This document shows, in pieces, positions 1 through 10,558 of a DNA stretch of 64,000 nucleotides. Within the stretch, counting starts at the first letter, position 1, and each line of letters opens with the position of its first letter. Location: positions 66,487,533 through 66,551,532 of the forward strand of contig NC_088780.1 of NCBI RefSeq assembly GCF_958450345.1, in the 5' to 3' direction. Position numbers and translations under genes: made by a program. Source of the DNA: Calliphora vicina. Lineage: Eukaryota > Arthropoda > Insecta > Diptera > Calliphoridae. The notes beneath the pieces are model-generated. The model saw nothing but the letters and a program-made list of their open reading frames with translations. It had not been told where the DNA came from and did no database searches.

Positions 1-309
1 TAGGAGCTGCCATAATGAAGAAGAGGATGAGACGGTGTCACACCTATTCTGTCAATGCCCGGCTCTGATAAATCTGAGGGAACGCATCTTCGGAACACCA
101 TTCCTATCATGCTTAGATGAGCTATCAAGGATAAGTCTTAGACGAATTTACTCTTTCATCAGAGAATCTGGTTGGTTTAGCCTGGAAACAACGGACGTAT
201 AATTAATACCAAGATGTTTACCCCTTGGGTATCACAATGGGATCAGTTTTGAATGGACCCAAGTGAGCTGCTTGAAGAGTGGCTACCCATGGAACCTAAC
301 CTAACCTAA
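1..309 (+). mobile_element. 3' end of a LOA-type LINE, entering from outside the window
   Basis: This segment matches base for base, with scattered differences, the last ~300 bp of the complete LINE at 4093-9762. The match covers the end of ORF2, the short 3' UTR and the terminal CCTAACCTAACCTAA repeat that replaces a poly(A) tail. It stops at about 309, where BEL/Pao sequence begins, so this is the 3' boundary of a second, diverged copy that inserted into the BEL/Pao element. The 5' part lies left of the window. Confidence 0.9.
2..202 (+). CDS. C-terminal tail of LOA-type LINE ORF2 (partial)
   Basis: Sixty-six codons and a TAA stop are visible. The frame begins with the tail of a cysteine/histidine motif (RSCHNEEEDE, then HLFCQCPAL), the zinc-binding C-terminus that follows the RNase H domain in the full-length relative ending at 9661. 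The two copies differ at several residues but have the same length to the stop, so the reading frame has been kept up to the end. Only the distal end of the protein is in the window, so the catalytic domains cannot be judged. Confidence 0.85.
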   Translation, partial: RSCHNEEEDETVSHLFCQCPALINLRERIFGTPFLSCLDELSRISLRRIYSFIRESGWFSLETTDV

Positions 310-1893
310 GCTTTTTCTGAAGCATCAGAAAAGCCATGAAATTCTATTTTTGATGTGGGTTTAAAATTAATCCATCTTGGGATTCGAATTTTATTTATAT
401 CATCATAAAATTTTAAGAAGTTCAACCATTTTGTAAGGGTCAGTGGTTTTAGACATTCATCCCAGTGTGTGTTATCCTGCCAAACTTGTTGCATGATGAT
501 CTTAGCAGACACAACAATTGGTGCTAACCAGCCCGCTGGATCAAACAGACGAGCGATATCAGATAAGACTGAGCGTTTTGTGTAAGCATTTCTCTTCTCG
601 ATAGTAGTATTATGGGAATCTGGTAGGGTTAGTAAATCCACATCGAGTAAATGGTCTTTGGGTAAAATGTTTAACAGATCAGGTGAGTTTGATATCCATT
701 TCCTCAACGGAAATCCTGCGGAATCTAACACCGTAATCATTTCATTTTGAGCAAATTTTGCATCTTCAATTGTATGGGCACCAGACAAAACATCGTCAAC
801 ATACATATTGTTTTTCAATATATGAGATGCAATCGGGTGGGTAGTTTCAACTTCTTTTGCCAGTTCAAGAAGAGTTCTAATTGCTAGATAGGGTGCGCAA
901 TTAACTCCGAACGTGACAGTTTGAAGTTCATAGTCCTTTATGGGTTCATTAACGCTTTTACGAAATAACATTCGCTGAAACGGGGTGTGGGTAGTGTTCA
1001 ATAAGATCTGCCTGTACATTTTAGTAATATCGGCATTAAAAACGATCTTATAAAAGCGCCATTTTAATATTACAATAGATAAATCCTGTTGTAATGTAGG
1101 ACCAATAAATAGAGCATCATTTAAGCTGTTGCCGTTCGAAGTTTTGCTAGAAGCATTAAAAACTACTCGAACTTTGGTTACACGATCGGGTTTGACAACA
1201 GCATGATGGGCTAGATAATAATAAGTCTTGGAAGAACTGTTTGGGTTAAAATTTACTGCTTTCATGTGACCTAAGTCAACATATTCTTGCAGAGCGTTAT
1301 CGTACTCAGCCTTTAAAGTAGGATTCTTCATCAAATTCTTCTCGTTTCTTAAGTATTGTGCCATTGCCACATGGCGTGAGTTTCCTAACTCTAGCTGCGG
1401 GGTTCGAAACGGAAGATCTACTTGATAACGGCCATTGGGTAAGTGTAGTTTTCGGGTAGTTTTCGTGAAAATATTTTCACATACAGTTTCTTCAACTGAC
1501 TTTATGGGTTTTTGCGGGATTTCTTAAACTTCCCAAAATCTCGTTAAACATTTATTAAGGGTTACTGCGCTAAAATATGAAACAATTTTCTGAGTTCTGC
1601 AAGTCTCTTCGACAGGTCCTGTCAAGATCCAACCAAATTCGGTATCTTGAGCAATCAGTGTGTTAAGATAATTTTTCTTAACGCCAGATTTTAAAATCTG
1701 CGGGTAGAAATCACTTCCTATAATGAAGTCGATAGGTCTACTTTCGTAGATATTTCAGCTATTAGGGGTTGTGTAGGTATGTGTAATTTTCGTCTAAATT
1801 GATCAGAAATAAACGAAAAATCTGACGCTGGGTCTATTAGAGCATACGAAGTGCAATTTCTATTTGTATGGAATTTTATATGAAAACGCATTT
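310..1893 (-). pseudogene. BEL/Pao retrotransposon pol fragment (protease to reverse transcriptase)
   Basis: Reading leftwards from about 1893, the minus strand encodes a retropepsin-like segment (ALIDPASDFSFIS), then a block with GSDFYPQ and FGWILTGPV typical of the BEL/Pao DUF1758/A17 peptidase region. It continues into the linker with GRYQVDLPF and a reverse transcriptase with the MYVDDVLSG active site. The frame is interrupted: an in-frame TAA lies near 1526 and the protease part is in another frame, so it is not functional. It ends abruptly in the RNase H start (FHGFSDASEKA) at about 310, where the LOA-type LINE inserted. Gag, most of RNase H, integrase and LTRs are not seen. BEL/Pao elements are arthropod LTR retrotransposons that move through an RNA intermediate. 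Confidence 0.9.
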
Positions 1894-2029
1894 TTTTAAT
1901 TTTTTTTTGTTTTGATTTATTATTATCTAGTAATTATACATGTATAATGAATGTTGGAAAAACATTTTTTTTTATATATAACTTTATTAATTTTTTATGA
2001 GTTTTATATGAAAAAAGCCTAAAAAACTA

Positions 2030-3033
2030 TTGTTGTGTAGATTGTCCCTCGTCCAACATATTTTCTGTGCAGGTGTAGCATCGATGCATAAGTGTTGAAT
2101 GCTCTGCACAAACTGGATTGTTGCAGGAATGGCAATAGGCCCTTGTTTTCCGCTGCCGTCCGTACTCAGAACGGCATAGGCGACATGACGGTCTGTTCGT
2201 TCTAGACGCAAACGACGGCGCCGCTCCTTCTGCTGGTCTTCATAATATCTAAAAAGAACAAAATTATGTAGTTATTCTGCTTTTGAACATTAGAATTGTT
2301 TTTTCTTACCTTTACATCAAATGCTTCCATTGCGTTCCGTATCCTTGGATATGTGGTTGTTCAGCGCTCGTTCCTCTATGTTTGGTAGTGCCAATTGTTT
2401 TGTCAGCATCAGTAGGAATGACCGTCGTCTTTCACTTCTTTTTATTGCCTTCATCTCATTGTATGAAATAAATGCAGCTAATGCAGCAATATCCACCATA
2501 TTAAAAAACATGGCCAGCGGTTTGTTGAGCGCTTGCATGTACAGCGCGTTGGGCCCCATAACTCTTCAAGAGGTTCACTATTCGATTTAGTGAGTCCAGC
2601 ATACAAAATAATAGCCAAAAAAAGCATCGAACTCTTTCAAAGTGATTGGTTTCCATTCCTTTGTGTTGGTTGGATTTGCCAAATTCCATGCAGCGTTCAC
2701 TTCCCTGCCTTTCCGATTTGATTCGCGTATTATGATGTACGCCATATCTTCGGTGATGAGCGAGCGGAATATGGTAAAGGGATCATATGTGGTACCTACT
2801 CCTTGGATCATATGTGGTTCCTCCTTGTGTAGTCGAGAGCACGAGTACGGGAAGTCGGTGGTGCAGTTTTAGTCCATTTGGTGGCATCTTTGGAAATGAA
2901 GTAATTGTCACTTGTTTGCTGAGCATCAGTTTCTTCCTCTTCATCATCGTCGTCATCACTAATATCTTCATTGATGTCTATATATGGTTCAGTTTCCGCA
3001 TCCGAATCATCAACATGAAAATTTGGTTGATAT
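2030..3033 (-). pseudogene. piggyBac-like transposase, main part, with core deleted
   Basis: From right to left the minus strand shows an acidic stretch (EDISDDDDDEEEE), the N-terminal piggyBac signature around ISKDATKWTKT, a block with YDPFTIFRSLITEDMAYIII and W(K)PITLKEFDAFFGYYF, and then a jump at about 2590-2560. The next block is KPLAMFFNMVDIAALAAFISYNE. The DDD catalytic core that should lie between these blocks is missing. A ~60-bp intron (donor GTAAGA near 2311, acceptor TTTTTAG near 2250) precedes a cysteine-rich C-terminus with RKTRAYCHSC and PVCAEH, the piggyBac RING/PHD-like finger. Blocks lie in different frames. The first ~65 residues lie 42.6 kb away at 45682-45876. Confidence 0.88.
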
Positions 3034-3082
3034 TGTAGTGATGGTCGTTGATTATTATTTTTTTAAACTTTGTTGATTATTA
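3034..3082 (+). repeat. CsRn1-like 5' LTR, first part
   Basis: The first 49 bp of the LTR match the LTR start at 38428-38450 and the resumed LTR at 45231/45501 (AAACTTTGTTGATTATTA). It is cut at 3082 by the TTA-flanked unit that ends at 33924. Confidence 0.82.
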
Positions 3083-3245
3083 CACTGTTCAACAAGAAAA
3101 TCTTTCCCGAATGAGACTAACGGGAAATGAAAGTAGATAATTAGTATACCAAAACCCCCAAAGGTATTTTAAAAGTTAGCTCGTGTTTTAAAGTTATTCG
3201 CCTTTAAAGTTCAGCTTTTTTGAGTAAAAATTTTTCATATATATT
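3083..3245 (+). repeat. Left terminal inverted repeat of the 30.8-kb unit
   Basis: Inverted counterpart of 33765-33924, with scattered mismatches and small indels. Shared landmarks are the CACTG terminus, CCCGAATGAGACYAACGGGAA, AAAGTTAGCTCGT and CTTTTTTGAGTAAAAATT. Confidence 0.85.
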
Positions 3246-4092
3246 TTATGAATAATCTATTGAACTAAGTCATATTTATATAAAGTACTTTTAGTTGAAT
3301 GTTCTAGTCCTAATATACTTAAAATTCATTAATTTTAACACTTTTTGCAGATTTATTTTTTTATTTTTATAGTTTTTGGTACTTAGATACGCAATTACCA
3401 TTTTTTGGAGAATTGCTGAATATTGCTGTAAAAGTATTGAGTAGTGGGTATCGTGTATCGAGTATTTGCCATATTGTTTTGAGTACTCAATACTCAAAAG
3501 TAGTTACTCAATACTTTCAGACTTGTATTTTTACAATTTAATTTATTTAAATTTAACGGTTATGGTGCAAAAAATGCATCTCTACTATAAATACAACTCA
3601 AATCAATATTAGAAATGCAACTCTTAGCGTAAACAATTTTCAAATCAGAATAAAATATTATTAAAAAAACTGGAATAATAGTTAAAAAGTTCAAAATATT
3701 TATTGATATAATCTTGTAAACCTAAAATGTTTCTAAAAAGTAGAGTTGGGTTTATTAGCTCAGTTCAGCTCAGCTCACTGAAATGAACTAGGTCGCTCTT
3801 TTAGCTCATTAGCTCAGTATGTTGTATAATGACCATTTCATTTTGAGAATTGCTTGTAGTGAATTAAATCAATTATTTCTGTTGTTAGTTGTAAAAACAC
3901 ACAGTCTTTTGACAATTAGAGATTTATGCGTGAAATAATTGATTAAAATTTTAAGAAATCAAATTGTATTATATTTATATTTTTGCGGAAAGAGTTAAAT
4001 TTTTATTATTTCTAATTTCCGATGCTAACCAAATGTTTAGACAATATTTGTTAAGCAGAACATTCACTAACTATAAGGTATTCTTTTACCAC
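3246..4092. other. AT-rich DNA with one palindromic MITE-like repeat
   Basis: No gene is seen. At about 3425-3522 there is a palindrome-like repeat whose arms read CTGWAAAGTATTGAGTA from both ends, with further inverted GAGTA/TACTC motifs, so it looks like a small MITE. At 3750-3815 the hexamer AGCTCA recurs five or six times. The rest is low-complexity AT-rich sequence. Confidence 0.5.
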
Positions 4093-4506
4093 GATGGGTA
4101 GTCATCTCCTCTACGATGGGTAGTCATCTTGACGCGATGTAGAGGCTTAAATGCGATGATCTGTGTTGGTCATGCTGGAGGGGACAGTTTAACTTGAGTT
4201 GGCTGTCTCCGGTAGGGTCTCCCATTCCAGAAGGGCACGCGGTGAGCATGATACTAAGAACTACCCTCCCCCTCTGTCTGATAGCGTCTGTTCTCCTTTG
4301 GGGCGGCTATCAGATGTTCCAACAAGCCATGTTCCCCTCACTGAGAGGGGTGGCTTTGTTGGTTATTGTCCGGCTGGTCCGAAAGGACTCTTAAATTGTC
4401 CGTCCGAAATCCATCAGCGTCTGTTTCCCACATTGGGCGGCTGATGGTCTGCGTCTGTTATCCCCAATGGGGCGGCAGCTAATCAACACCTGGCAGCAGG
4501 TATAAA

Positions 4507-6096
4507 ATGCAACCTTTACCTGTCCGTAAGGACGCCATGGATAAAAAGGAATCATGCCCCATGTACCCGGTCGGGGGCTTCATAATCTCCGGGGACCCTA
4601 CTCCCACAGCGATGGTAACGGGCTGTGGTGAGTCGAATGCTACTGTGACCCAGGCTAGTCAGGTGATAACACCGGGCCAGACTAGTCTGCATGCTACTGG
4701 TGTCGCAGGAGGTCAATCTGGTATACCCAGATTGGCTGAATGTAAAAAACAAAAAGCAATTGGTGGTAGTGTCACAAGCGGCGAGGTACCTCTGGACTTC
4801 TCTCCAAGTACCTCCAAAGCTGCTAAAGCCCTAACCGTCAAGACGGTTAAAACCCTTGCCTCGGGTGCCTCTGGGGGGGAAGCGACTAAGTCGCTCCTCT
4901 CAGGCGTTTCCCATATGCCAACTGTGCGATCAGGGTCTGTGATGGAATCCTCCTGCCCTGAAGCCGCACCACCCCCTGCCAACTCCGGCTCTGAAAGCAG
5001 TCTAAGGCATAAAAATCCTGCCAGAAGGGCTGCTACCACCAGGCGTTCCGCCATTCGCTTCATTGAGGCTCTTGGCTCTAAAAAAGCCGAGGAACTCACA
5101 AAGGAGCAACAGGCTTCCCTCTCTTGGGCGATAGCTCACATTGCTGGTCTCAAGTCCGTCCCTCCCTCTGCTGAGTCATCAGCGGTGCCTAAACGGCAAC
5201 GTTCAGAGGAGGACGTGACAATTAAGAGCCAGCAACCGGGTCCGAAAAGGCCTAAAGCGGCACAACGATCTCTAGCTAAGTCCTTTAGCGAGATTGTCAA
5301 AGACAATCTCGTTAGGGCGGTTATAGATCGAAGTGTCAATGACGGATCCATATCTCAATCAAATTGGGATATGGTGAAGCAAAAACTGGTAGGGGTGTTT
5401 TGGAAAGTTCTCAAAGAGAACTCAGGCACTCCTCCTCAATGCGATGACGCTGGTTGGTACCAGGGTCACGTTAAACTCATGTCTTGTGTGGATGAACGCT
5501 CAGCGTTGCTACTCAAGACTGCCGTCGCATCGTTGGGCGAAGTATGGCCGGGATCTAGGCTTGAGGTGGTATCGGTGAGTGAGATACCCCGAAAGCCTAG
5601 ATCCATAGCTAAAATACCAGCTGAGCCATCTAGCCCGGAGGAGATCTTGGAGATCCTCCAGTGCTGTAACCCACAGCTTCCAACTAACGACTGGAAAGTT
5701 GTCAAGGTTACTGATGCTGAGGGATCTTCCAGAAAGGCGATCGTCGTCCTGAATAAGGACTCCTTGGGGCCGCTAAGGAAGACACAAGGGAAGGTGTACT
5801 ATGGATTTGGTACGATCATCCTGCGTGTCTACCGTAGCGACAACAAGGACGATACCTCCTCAGAGGATGTAAAACCCATGCCCTCGGAAGAGGACATGGA
5901 ATGCAATGACGCCGCTGGTCCAATCGACATTGAAGATACCAACTCTGTCTCCGAACTGGTTGGTACCTTCTTTGAACGGATGGACGAGGCGGTGGACGAG
6001 GACGCCCTCCTGAATTCTGACCAGGAGGACGCCGACGTCACCGTTGTACAAATTGAGCATGGTGAAGGTGACGCAAATAAACCTTCACCACTCTAA
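4507..6096 (+). CDS. LOA-type LINE ORF1 protein
   Basis: A 529-residue open frame starting MQPLPVRKDAMDKK. ORF1 proteins of this kind bind the element RNA and form the ribonucleoprotein. The N-terminal 150 residues are rich in Ser, Thr, Gly and Pro. A basic middle section (residues ~165-260, with RRAATTRRSAIRF and a lysine/arginine cluster near KRQRS and GPKRPK) may bind nucleic acid or act as nuclear import signal. The C-terminal half contains a globular, RRM-like/DUF4780-like region, followed by an acidic tail. I see no CCHC knuckles, unlike the Jockey ORF1 at 13036. The 3' end overlaps ORF2 by 38 bp in a different frame. The start choice (first ATG) is probable but not proven; MDKK at residue 11 is an alternative. 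Confidence 0.85.
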   Translation: MQPLPVRKDAMDKKESCPMYPVGGFIISGDPTPTAMVTGCGESNATVTQASQVITPGQTSLHATGVAGGQSGIPRLAECKKQKAIGGSVTSGEVPLDFSPSTSKAAKALTVKTVKTLASGASGGEATKSLLSGVSHMPTVRSGSVMESSCPEAAPPPANSGSESSLRHKNPARRAATTRRSAIRFIEALGSKKAEELTKEQQASLSWAIAHIAGLKSVPPSAESSAVPKRQRSEEDVTIKSQQPGPKRPKAAQRSLAKSFSEIVKDNLVRAVIDRSVNDGSISQSNWDMVKQKLVGVFWKVLKENSGTPPQCDDAGWYQGHVKLMSCVDERSALLLKTAVASLGEVWPGSRLEVVSVSEIPRKPRSIAKIPAEPSSPEEILEILQCCNPQLPTNDWKVVKVTDAEGSSRKAIVVLNKDSLGPLRKTQGKVYYGFGTIILRVYRSDNKDDTSSEDVKPMPSEEDMECNDAAGPIDIEDTNSVSELVGTFFERMDEAVDEDALLNSDQEDADVTVVQIEHGEGDANKPSPL

Positions 6097-9000
6097 GGCA
6101 GCATCTGCTGCACTGCTCCTCCGAATTGCTAAGAACGGGGAGGAGCTAGTCATGGTCCAGGAACCTTGGATCCACCAGGATCGTATCTGTGGACTATGTC
6201 TGAAGGGCTATAAGCTCTACTACGCTAAAGGCGCAGGTAAAATTAGATCCTGTATACTGGCTAAAAGCTCTTTGAATATCTTCATTCTGTCTGATTACAG
6301 CAATGAAGATACAGTAGCAGTCTCATGGGAAACCAATGAAGGCAGTTTGTTGTGGCTGATCTCCAGCTATATGGCGCACGATCATGGGGAGCATCCGCCA
6401 AATGATGCTGTCCGCAGTGCTGTTAAAATGGCGAATAGGTCTAAGATACCTTTAGTTATCTGTGCTGACGCTAACTCGCACCACATCATATGGGGTAGCA
6501 GTGACACCAATACAAGAGGTGAGAGTCTTTTCAACTTCATTCTTAATAGTAGTTTGGAAGTAGTAAATAGAGGTTCAGAACCTACCTTCATTGTTTCAAA
6601 CAGAAGTGAGGTTCTAGACTTAACACTTGTAAGTGCTGAACATCACAGCATGATTACTAATTGGGCCGTCTCTAGCGACTGCTCCTTCTCCGATCACCAA
6701 TATATTGACTTTAATATTAGTGTAACTATTAGGAGTGTTAATAACATTCTAAATAGGAGGAAGACCAATTGGGAGTTGCAACGTGACGCTCTCTCTCGGT
6801 CTTTGCCAAACCCACCCTCTATTGAGAATAGGGAAGATATTGAGGTAGCAGTGGAGACACTCACAGAAGCGTTTCAATCGGCTACTAACTTGGCCTGTAG
6901 GCCGACCATCCGCAGAGGTAAGAACAAGCCTCCATGGTGGAATCCTGAAATAGCACACGCCAGAATGACGTGTCGTAAATTGTTCAACGAGGCTAAGAGG
7001 TCGGGTAACTGGCCGGCATACAAGTCTTCATTGAATCACTTCAAGAACCTTACGAGGAATGCGAAAAGGAAAGCCTGGAGGGACTTCTGTAGCGGCGTGG
7101 AAGGATCCTCTGAGACTAACCGATTACGTAAAATATTATCAACCTCCCCGGTTGTACCAAGCTATATTCAGAAACCCTGCGGTAGATGGACTCTGAATTG
7201 TAAGGAAACACTTGAGGTCCTTCTGGACACTCATTTCCCGGGCTGCCTCCCAGTTGATGTTGAAACTGTGAATGGGGCTGCTGATTCTGTTGCTCCGTGT
7301 GAAAACTCTGTTCCGGTGAACAGAGAAAGAATTCAATGGGCAATTAAGAGCTTCGACCCATTTAAATCCCCTGGGCCGGATGGCATTATTCCTGCTGATC
7401 TTCAGAAGAACGAAGAAATAGTTGTACCATGGCTCATTAACATATACACAGCGTGTATCAAATGGACCTATATTCCCACGTGGTGGACGAGGTGTAGAGT
7501 AGTCTTCATTCCTAAAGGAGGCAAGGCGACTCATACTAAACCAAAGGACTACAGGCCAATCAGTCTCGCATCCTTTTTGCTGAAAACCCTAGAAAGGGTG
7601 ATTGATGTATACCTGAGAATGACCATTCCGACTGAACTCATCTCTAAATCCCAACATGCCTATACTAAGGGCAGATCTGTGGAAACAGCTCTACACTCGC
7701 TAGTTGGCTCCATTGAAGAGTCGCTATCACATAAGGAGTATTCACTTGTTGCCTTCCTTGATATTGAAGGAGCTTTTAATAATGTCAGACCCGACGCCAT
7801 CCTATCTGCGATGGAGGAACTTGGGATTGACATTTGTATACGCCGGTTAGTCGGAAAGATACTCGGCTACAGAGTCATATGTGCTACCCTAGGTGGTACA
7901 AGTGTTTCAAAAGTGGCCAATCGCGGAACCCCACAGGGTGGTGTATTATCTCCACTTCTGTGGAACCTGGCTATGAATACCCTGTTGGTCAGGATGGACA
8001 ACAGAAGGATTAAAACAGTCGCGTACGCTGACGATGTAGCAGTTTTTATATCCGGTAAATTTCTGGATACAATATCTAGTTGTATGGAATCAGCATTAAG
8101 TACACTGAGTGAGTGGAGTATATCGAGTGGACTTAGTGTGAACCCCCAAAAAACGGAACTGGTTCTCTTCACTAGGAGGTATAAGATCGATGACTTTAGA
8201 CCACCTAGACTGAATGGAATCAGTCTTGAAATTAGGGATAATGCAAAATATCTTGGCATCATTCTAGATAAGAGATTGTCCTGGAATATGAATATTCAGA
8301 ATAGGATTAACAAGGCCTACGTGGCCATCTACTCCTGCAAAAAGGCAATTGGTACTAACTGGGGCATTATGCCGAAAGGTATCAATTGGATCTTCAAAGC
8401 AGTCGTCAAACCCATCTTGTTCTATGGAGTATTGGTGTGGTGGCAGGCATTGGATAATGTTACTCACCGGAAAGCCGTTGAACGAGTTCTAAGGACTATT
8501 GCGATACTGATTACAGGCGCTATAAGGTCTACTTCCTCTAAGGCACTTTTTACTATTCTAAACTGGCTACCAGTGGATTTGATGGTGATACAAATGGCTC
8601 TCAACTCTGCTGTGAGACTAAATGCGGGGGGTTCGTGGTCTGGTAAGGATCTTGGACACTCTAGGATACTGAATTACTATGGGTTTATACATGGTAATAT
8701 CGATTACTGCATCGCAAAACCTTTTTTCGATAGGCATTTCCATATTATGATCCCGAATAGGGATCTATGGCAGCGCGGACTCTTCCCTCCTGCTGATGTC
8801 ATACGGATATATACGGATGGCTCTAATAGGGGTAATAGGGTCGGTGGAGGTTTCTATATTGAAAACTTTGGGATAAGATCCTACTTCAGGCTACCTAACT
8901 TCTGTACTGTTCTTCAGGCGGAAATTACTGCCATTAAACGCGCAACCAACTGGCTGAGGTATTATCGAATATCTGGTGATATATGTATATTTACTGACAG

Positions 9001-9661
9001 CAAGGCTGCTGTTAACGGAATAGCGGGTGTCTTTACGACATCTAGGTTAACCGAGGAATGCCGGGTATCTCTAAATGAGATAGCGAGACATTCTAGGATA
9101 ACGCTTATATGGGTCCCTGGACACGATGGAAATCAGGGTAATTGTATAGCAGATGATCTGGCCAAAAGGGGTGCGATGTTGAGTGAGGAGGCGATCGACC
9201 CCTTTTCTGGTATTTCCCTTGTTAAATGCAAGATGGCTGTTCAGCAGAAACTGTATGAGACTGCACAAAACAGGTGGACTAATGAACCTTCCTGTGCCAC
9301 AGCGAGGTCGACTTGGCCCGTATATGATGCCAACAGGACGAATCTACTTGTAGAATACCGTCGTGAGCAAATAAGGCTAATTGTCTCCTTTATTACAGGG
9401 CACTGTTTAATCGGGACACATGCTAGAAGATTGGGCCTACGGTACAATGATTACTGTAGAAGCTGTCATAATGAAGAAGAGGAAGAGACTGTATATCACC
9501 TTTTCTGCCAATGCCCGGCTCTTACAAACCTGAGGGAACGCATCCTTGGATTTCCATTCCTATCATGCTTGGACGAGCTATCGAGGATGAATCTTAGACG
9601 AATCTACTCCTTCATCCGGGAATCTGGCTGGTTTAACCTGGAGGCAACGGAGGTATTATAA
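6059..9661 (+). CDS. LOA-type LINE ORF2: endonuclease, reverse transcriptase, RNase H
   Basis: About 1,200 residues, uninterrupted. The N-terminus (TQINLHHSKAAS, MVQEPW, ADANSHHIIWGS, SDHQYIDF) is an apurinic-type endonuclease that nicks the target DNA. The centre is a reverse transcriptase with AFLDIEGAFNNV, GTPQGGVLSPLLWNL and the catalytic VAYADDVAVF. RNase H follows (RIYTDGSNRGN, AEITAIKRA, IFTDSKAAVNG, WVPGHDGNQGN), with D, E, D and the late H/D positions all present. The end carries a zinc-binding motif, CRSCHNEEEEETVYHLFCQC. The chosen start is the ATG at 6059, inside the end of ORF1; translation probably depends on reinitiation or leaky scanning. All catalytic motifs look intact, so this copy could be active. 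Confidence 0.92.
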   Translation: MVKVTQINLHHSKAASAALLLRIAKNGEELVMVQEPWIHQDRICGLCLKGYKLYYAKGAGKIRSCILAKSSLNIFILSDYSNEDTVAVSWETNEGSLLWLISSYMAHDHGEHPPNDAVRSAVKMANRSKIPLVICADANSHHIIWGSSDTNTRGESLFNFILNSSLEVVNRGSEPTFIVSNRSEVLDLTLVSAEHHSMITNWAVSSDCSFSDHQYIDFNISVTIRSVNNILNRRKTNWELQRDALSRSLPNPPSIENREDIEVAVETLTEAFQSATNLACRPTIRRGKNKPPWWNPEIAHARMTCRKLFNEAKRSGNWPAYKSSLNHFKNLTRNAKRKAWRDFCSGVEGSSETNRLRKILSTSPVVPSYIQKPCGRWTLNCKETLEVLLDTHFPGCLPVDVETVNGAADSVAPCENSVPVNRERIQWAIKSFDPFKSPGPDGIIPADLQKNEEIVVPWLINIYTACIKWTYIPTWWTRCRVVFIPKGGKATHTKPKDYRPISLASFLLKTLERVIDVYLRMTIPTELISKSQHAYTKGRSVETALHSLVGSIEESLSHKEYSLVAFLDIEGAFNNVRPDAILSAMEELGIDICIRRLVGKILGYRVICATLGGTSVSKVANRGTPQGGVLSPLLWNLAMNTLLVRMDNRRIKTVAYADDVAVFISGKFLDTISSCMESALSTLSEWSISSGLSVNPQKTELVLFTRRYKIDDFRPPRLNGISLEIRDNAKYLGIILDKRLSWNMNIQNRINKAYVAIYSCKKAIGTNWGIMPKGINWIFKAVVKPILFYGVLVWWQALDNVTHRKAVERVLRTIAILITGAIRSTSSKALFTILNWLPVDLMVIQMALNSAVRLNAGGSWSGKDLGHSRILNYYGFIHGNIDYCIAKPFFDRHFHIMIPNRDLWQRGLFPPADVIRIYTDGSNRGNRVGGGFYIENFGIRSYFRLPNFCTVLQAEITAIKRATNWLRYYRISGDICIFTDSKAAVNGIAGVFTTSRLTEECRVSLNEIARHSRITLIWVPGHDGNQGNCIADDLAKRGAMLSEEAIDPFSGISLVKCKMAVQQKLYETAQNRWTNEPSCATARSTWPVYDANRTNLLVEYRREQIRLIVSFITGHCLIGTHARRLGLRYNDYCRSCHNEEEEETVYHLFCQCPALTNLRERILGFPFLSCLDELSRMNLRRIYSFIRESGWFNLEATEVL

Positions 9662-9768
9662 ATACCCTGTTGTCTACCCCTTGGGTATCACAATGGGATC
9701 AGATTTAAATGGACCCAAGTGAGCTGCTTGAGGAGCAGCAGCCCATGGAACCTAACCTAACCTACCAC

Positions 9769-10039
9769 AAAATAATGAAATTAACAAAAAACTCAAGATA
9801 TTAACTGGAATTTGAAAAAGGAAAAATATTTTGATGAACTGATAATTGTGATCTAAAATAAAAATGTGGCAATAACTAAACCAAAATTAGTATTGTTGCA
9901 ATTTTTTGGGGGTTTTCCCATTTACATAATGTTAGTTATCAATTGGCAAAATATATATTTTTTACCTGTCTTTTACAACTTATATATATATGATCAACAA
10001 AATTTCTACTAAAAATACGAAAGAAAAATAGTTTTGTGC
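9769..10039. other. AT-rich spacer, nothing recognised
   Basis: Low-complexity AT-rich sequence between the LINE and the next small element. No ORF, repeat structure or RNA gene could be supported. Confidence 0.5.
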
Positions 10040-10550
10040 AAAGTATAACAAGTAGTCCAACTCTTTGACAACAGTACCTAACTCTATACATGTGTTAGTA
10101 AAAAAGTACCTAAATCTAAACATGTGTGAGTAACAAAATTACATATGTTTTGGTAACTTTTAAATTTTCTACAGGCAACAGAGTTTTATAAATATGTTCT
10201 AAATTTGAATTTGTATGAATATTCAATACCAAAAATTGTAACTCTGTCCTATAGTTAAAATTCTACAATAAAAAAAAATTACATGTCAGAATTTCCAAAA
10301 TTTTTTTTTTCTTGATTTGTGCAAAATAGAAACTTTTTAACAATGAAAGTGTGCTAAAAGTATTTAAAAAAAAATATAAAATTATATGTGTTAAAGTAAT
10401 AATGTGTAATAGAACGTTATTTTATCAAAAATTAAAAGTTAAAATTTCAAGACATTTCACTTGTTTACATTTCTCGGAGCTCACACGGTACCCGTATATG
10501 TGAGAGAATAATTTGAAAAAATTGAGAGTTGGACTACTTGGTATACTTTG
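10040..10550. mobile_element. Non-autonomous element with P-like termini, 511 bp
   Basis: The inverted ends read CAAAGTATAMCAAGTAGTCC and extend through CAACTCT. A perfect 8-bp duplication GTTTTGTG flanks the element (10032-10039 and 10551-10558). The terminus resembles three other elements here (11825, 26714, 32440) and loosely the P-element end (CA...AAGGTGG), which also makes 8-bp duplications. There is no coding capacity. Confidence 0.85.
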
Positions 10551-10558
10551 GTTTTGTG

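Larger units (their letters stand above)
4093..9762 (+). mobile_element. Full-length LOA-type LINE (non-LTR retrotransposon)
   Basis: A complete two-ORF LINE flanked by TACCAC (4087-4092 and 9763-9768), a short plausible target duplication. The 5' end begins with two copies of GATGGGTAGTCATCTCC-like sequence, and the 5' UTR of ~410 bp is markedly GC-richer than its surroundings. The 3' end is CCTAACCTAACC rather than poly(A). ORF1 and ORF2 are both open. An RNase H domain after the reverse transcriptase and the ORF1 type favour the LOA clade over Jockey or R1. The GC-rich, uninterrupted coding sequence suggests a relatively recent insertion. Confidence 0.88.

Noticed and set aside
4713..5099. 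128-codon minus-strand ORF opposite the LOA-type ORF1
   Set aside because: Shadow of the real plus-strand ORF; GC-rich coding DNA leaves the opposite frame open.
7867..8262. 131-codon minus-strand ORF opposite the LOA-type reverse transcriptase
   Set aside because: It overlaps catalytic RT motifs on the plus strand and has no domain of its own.
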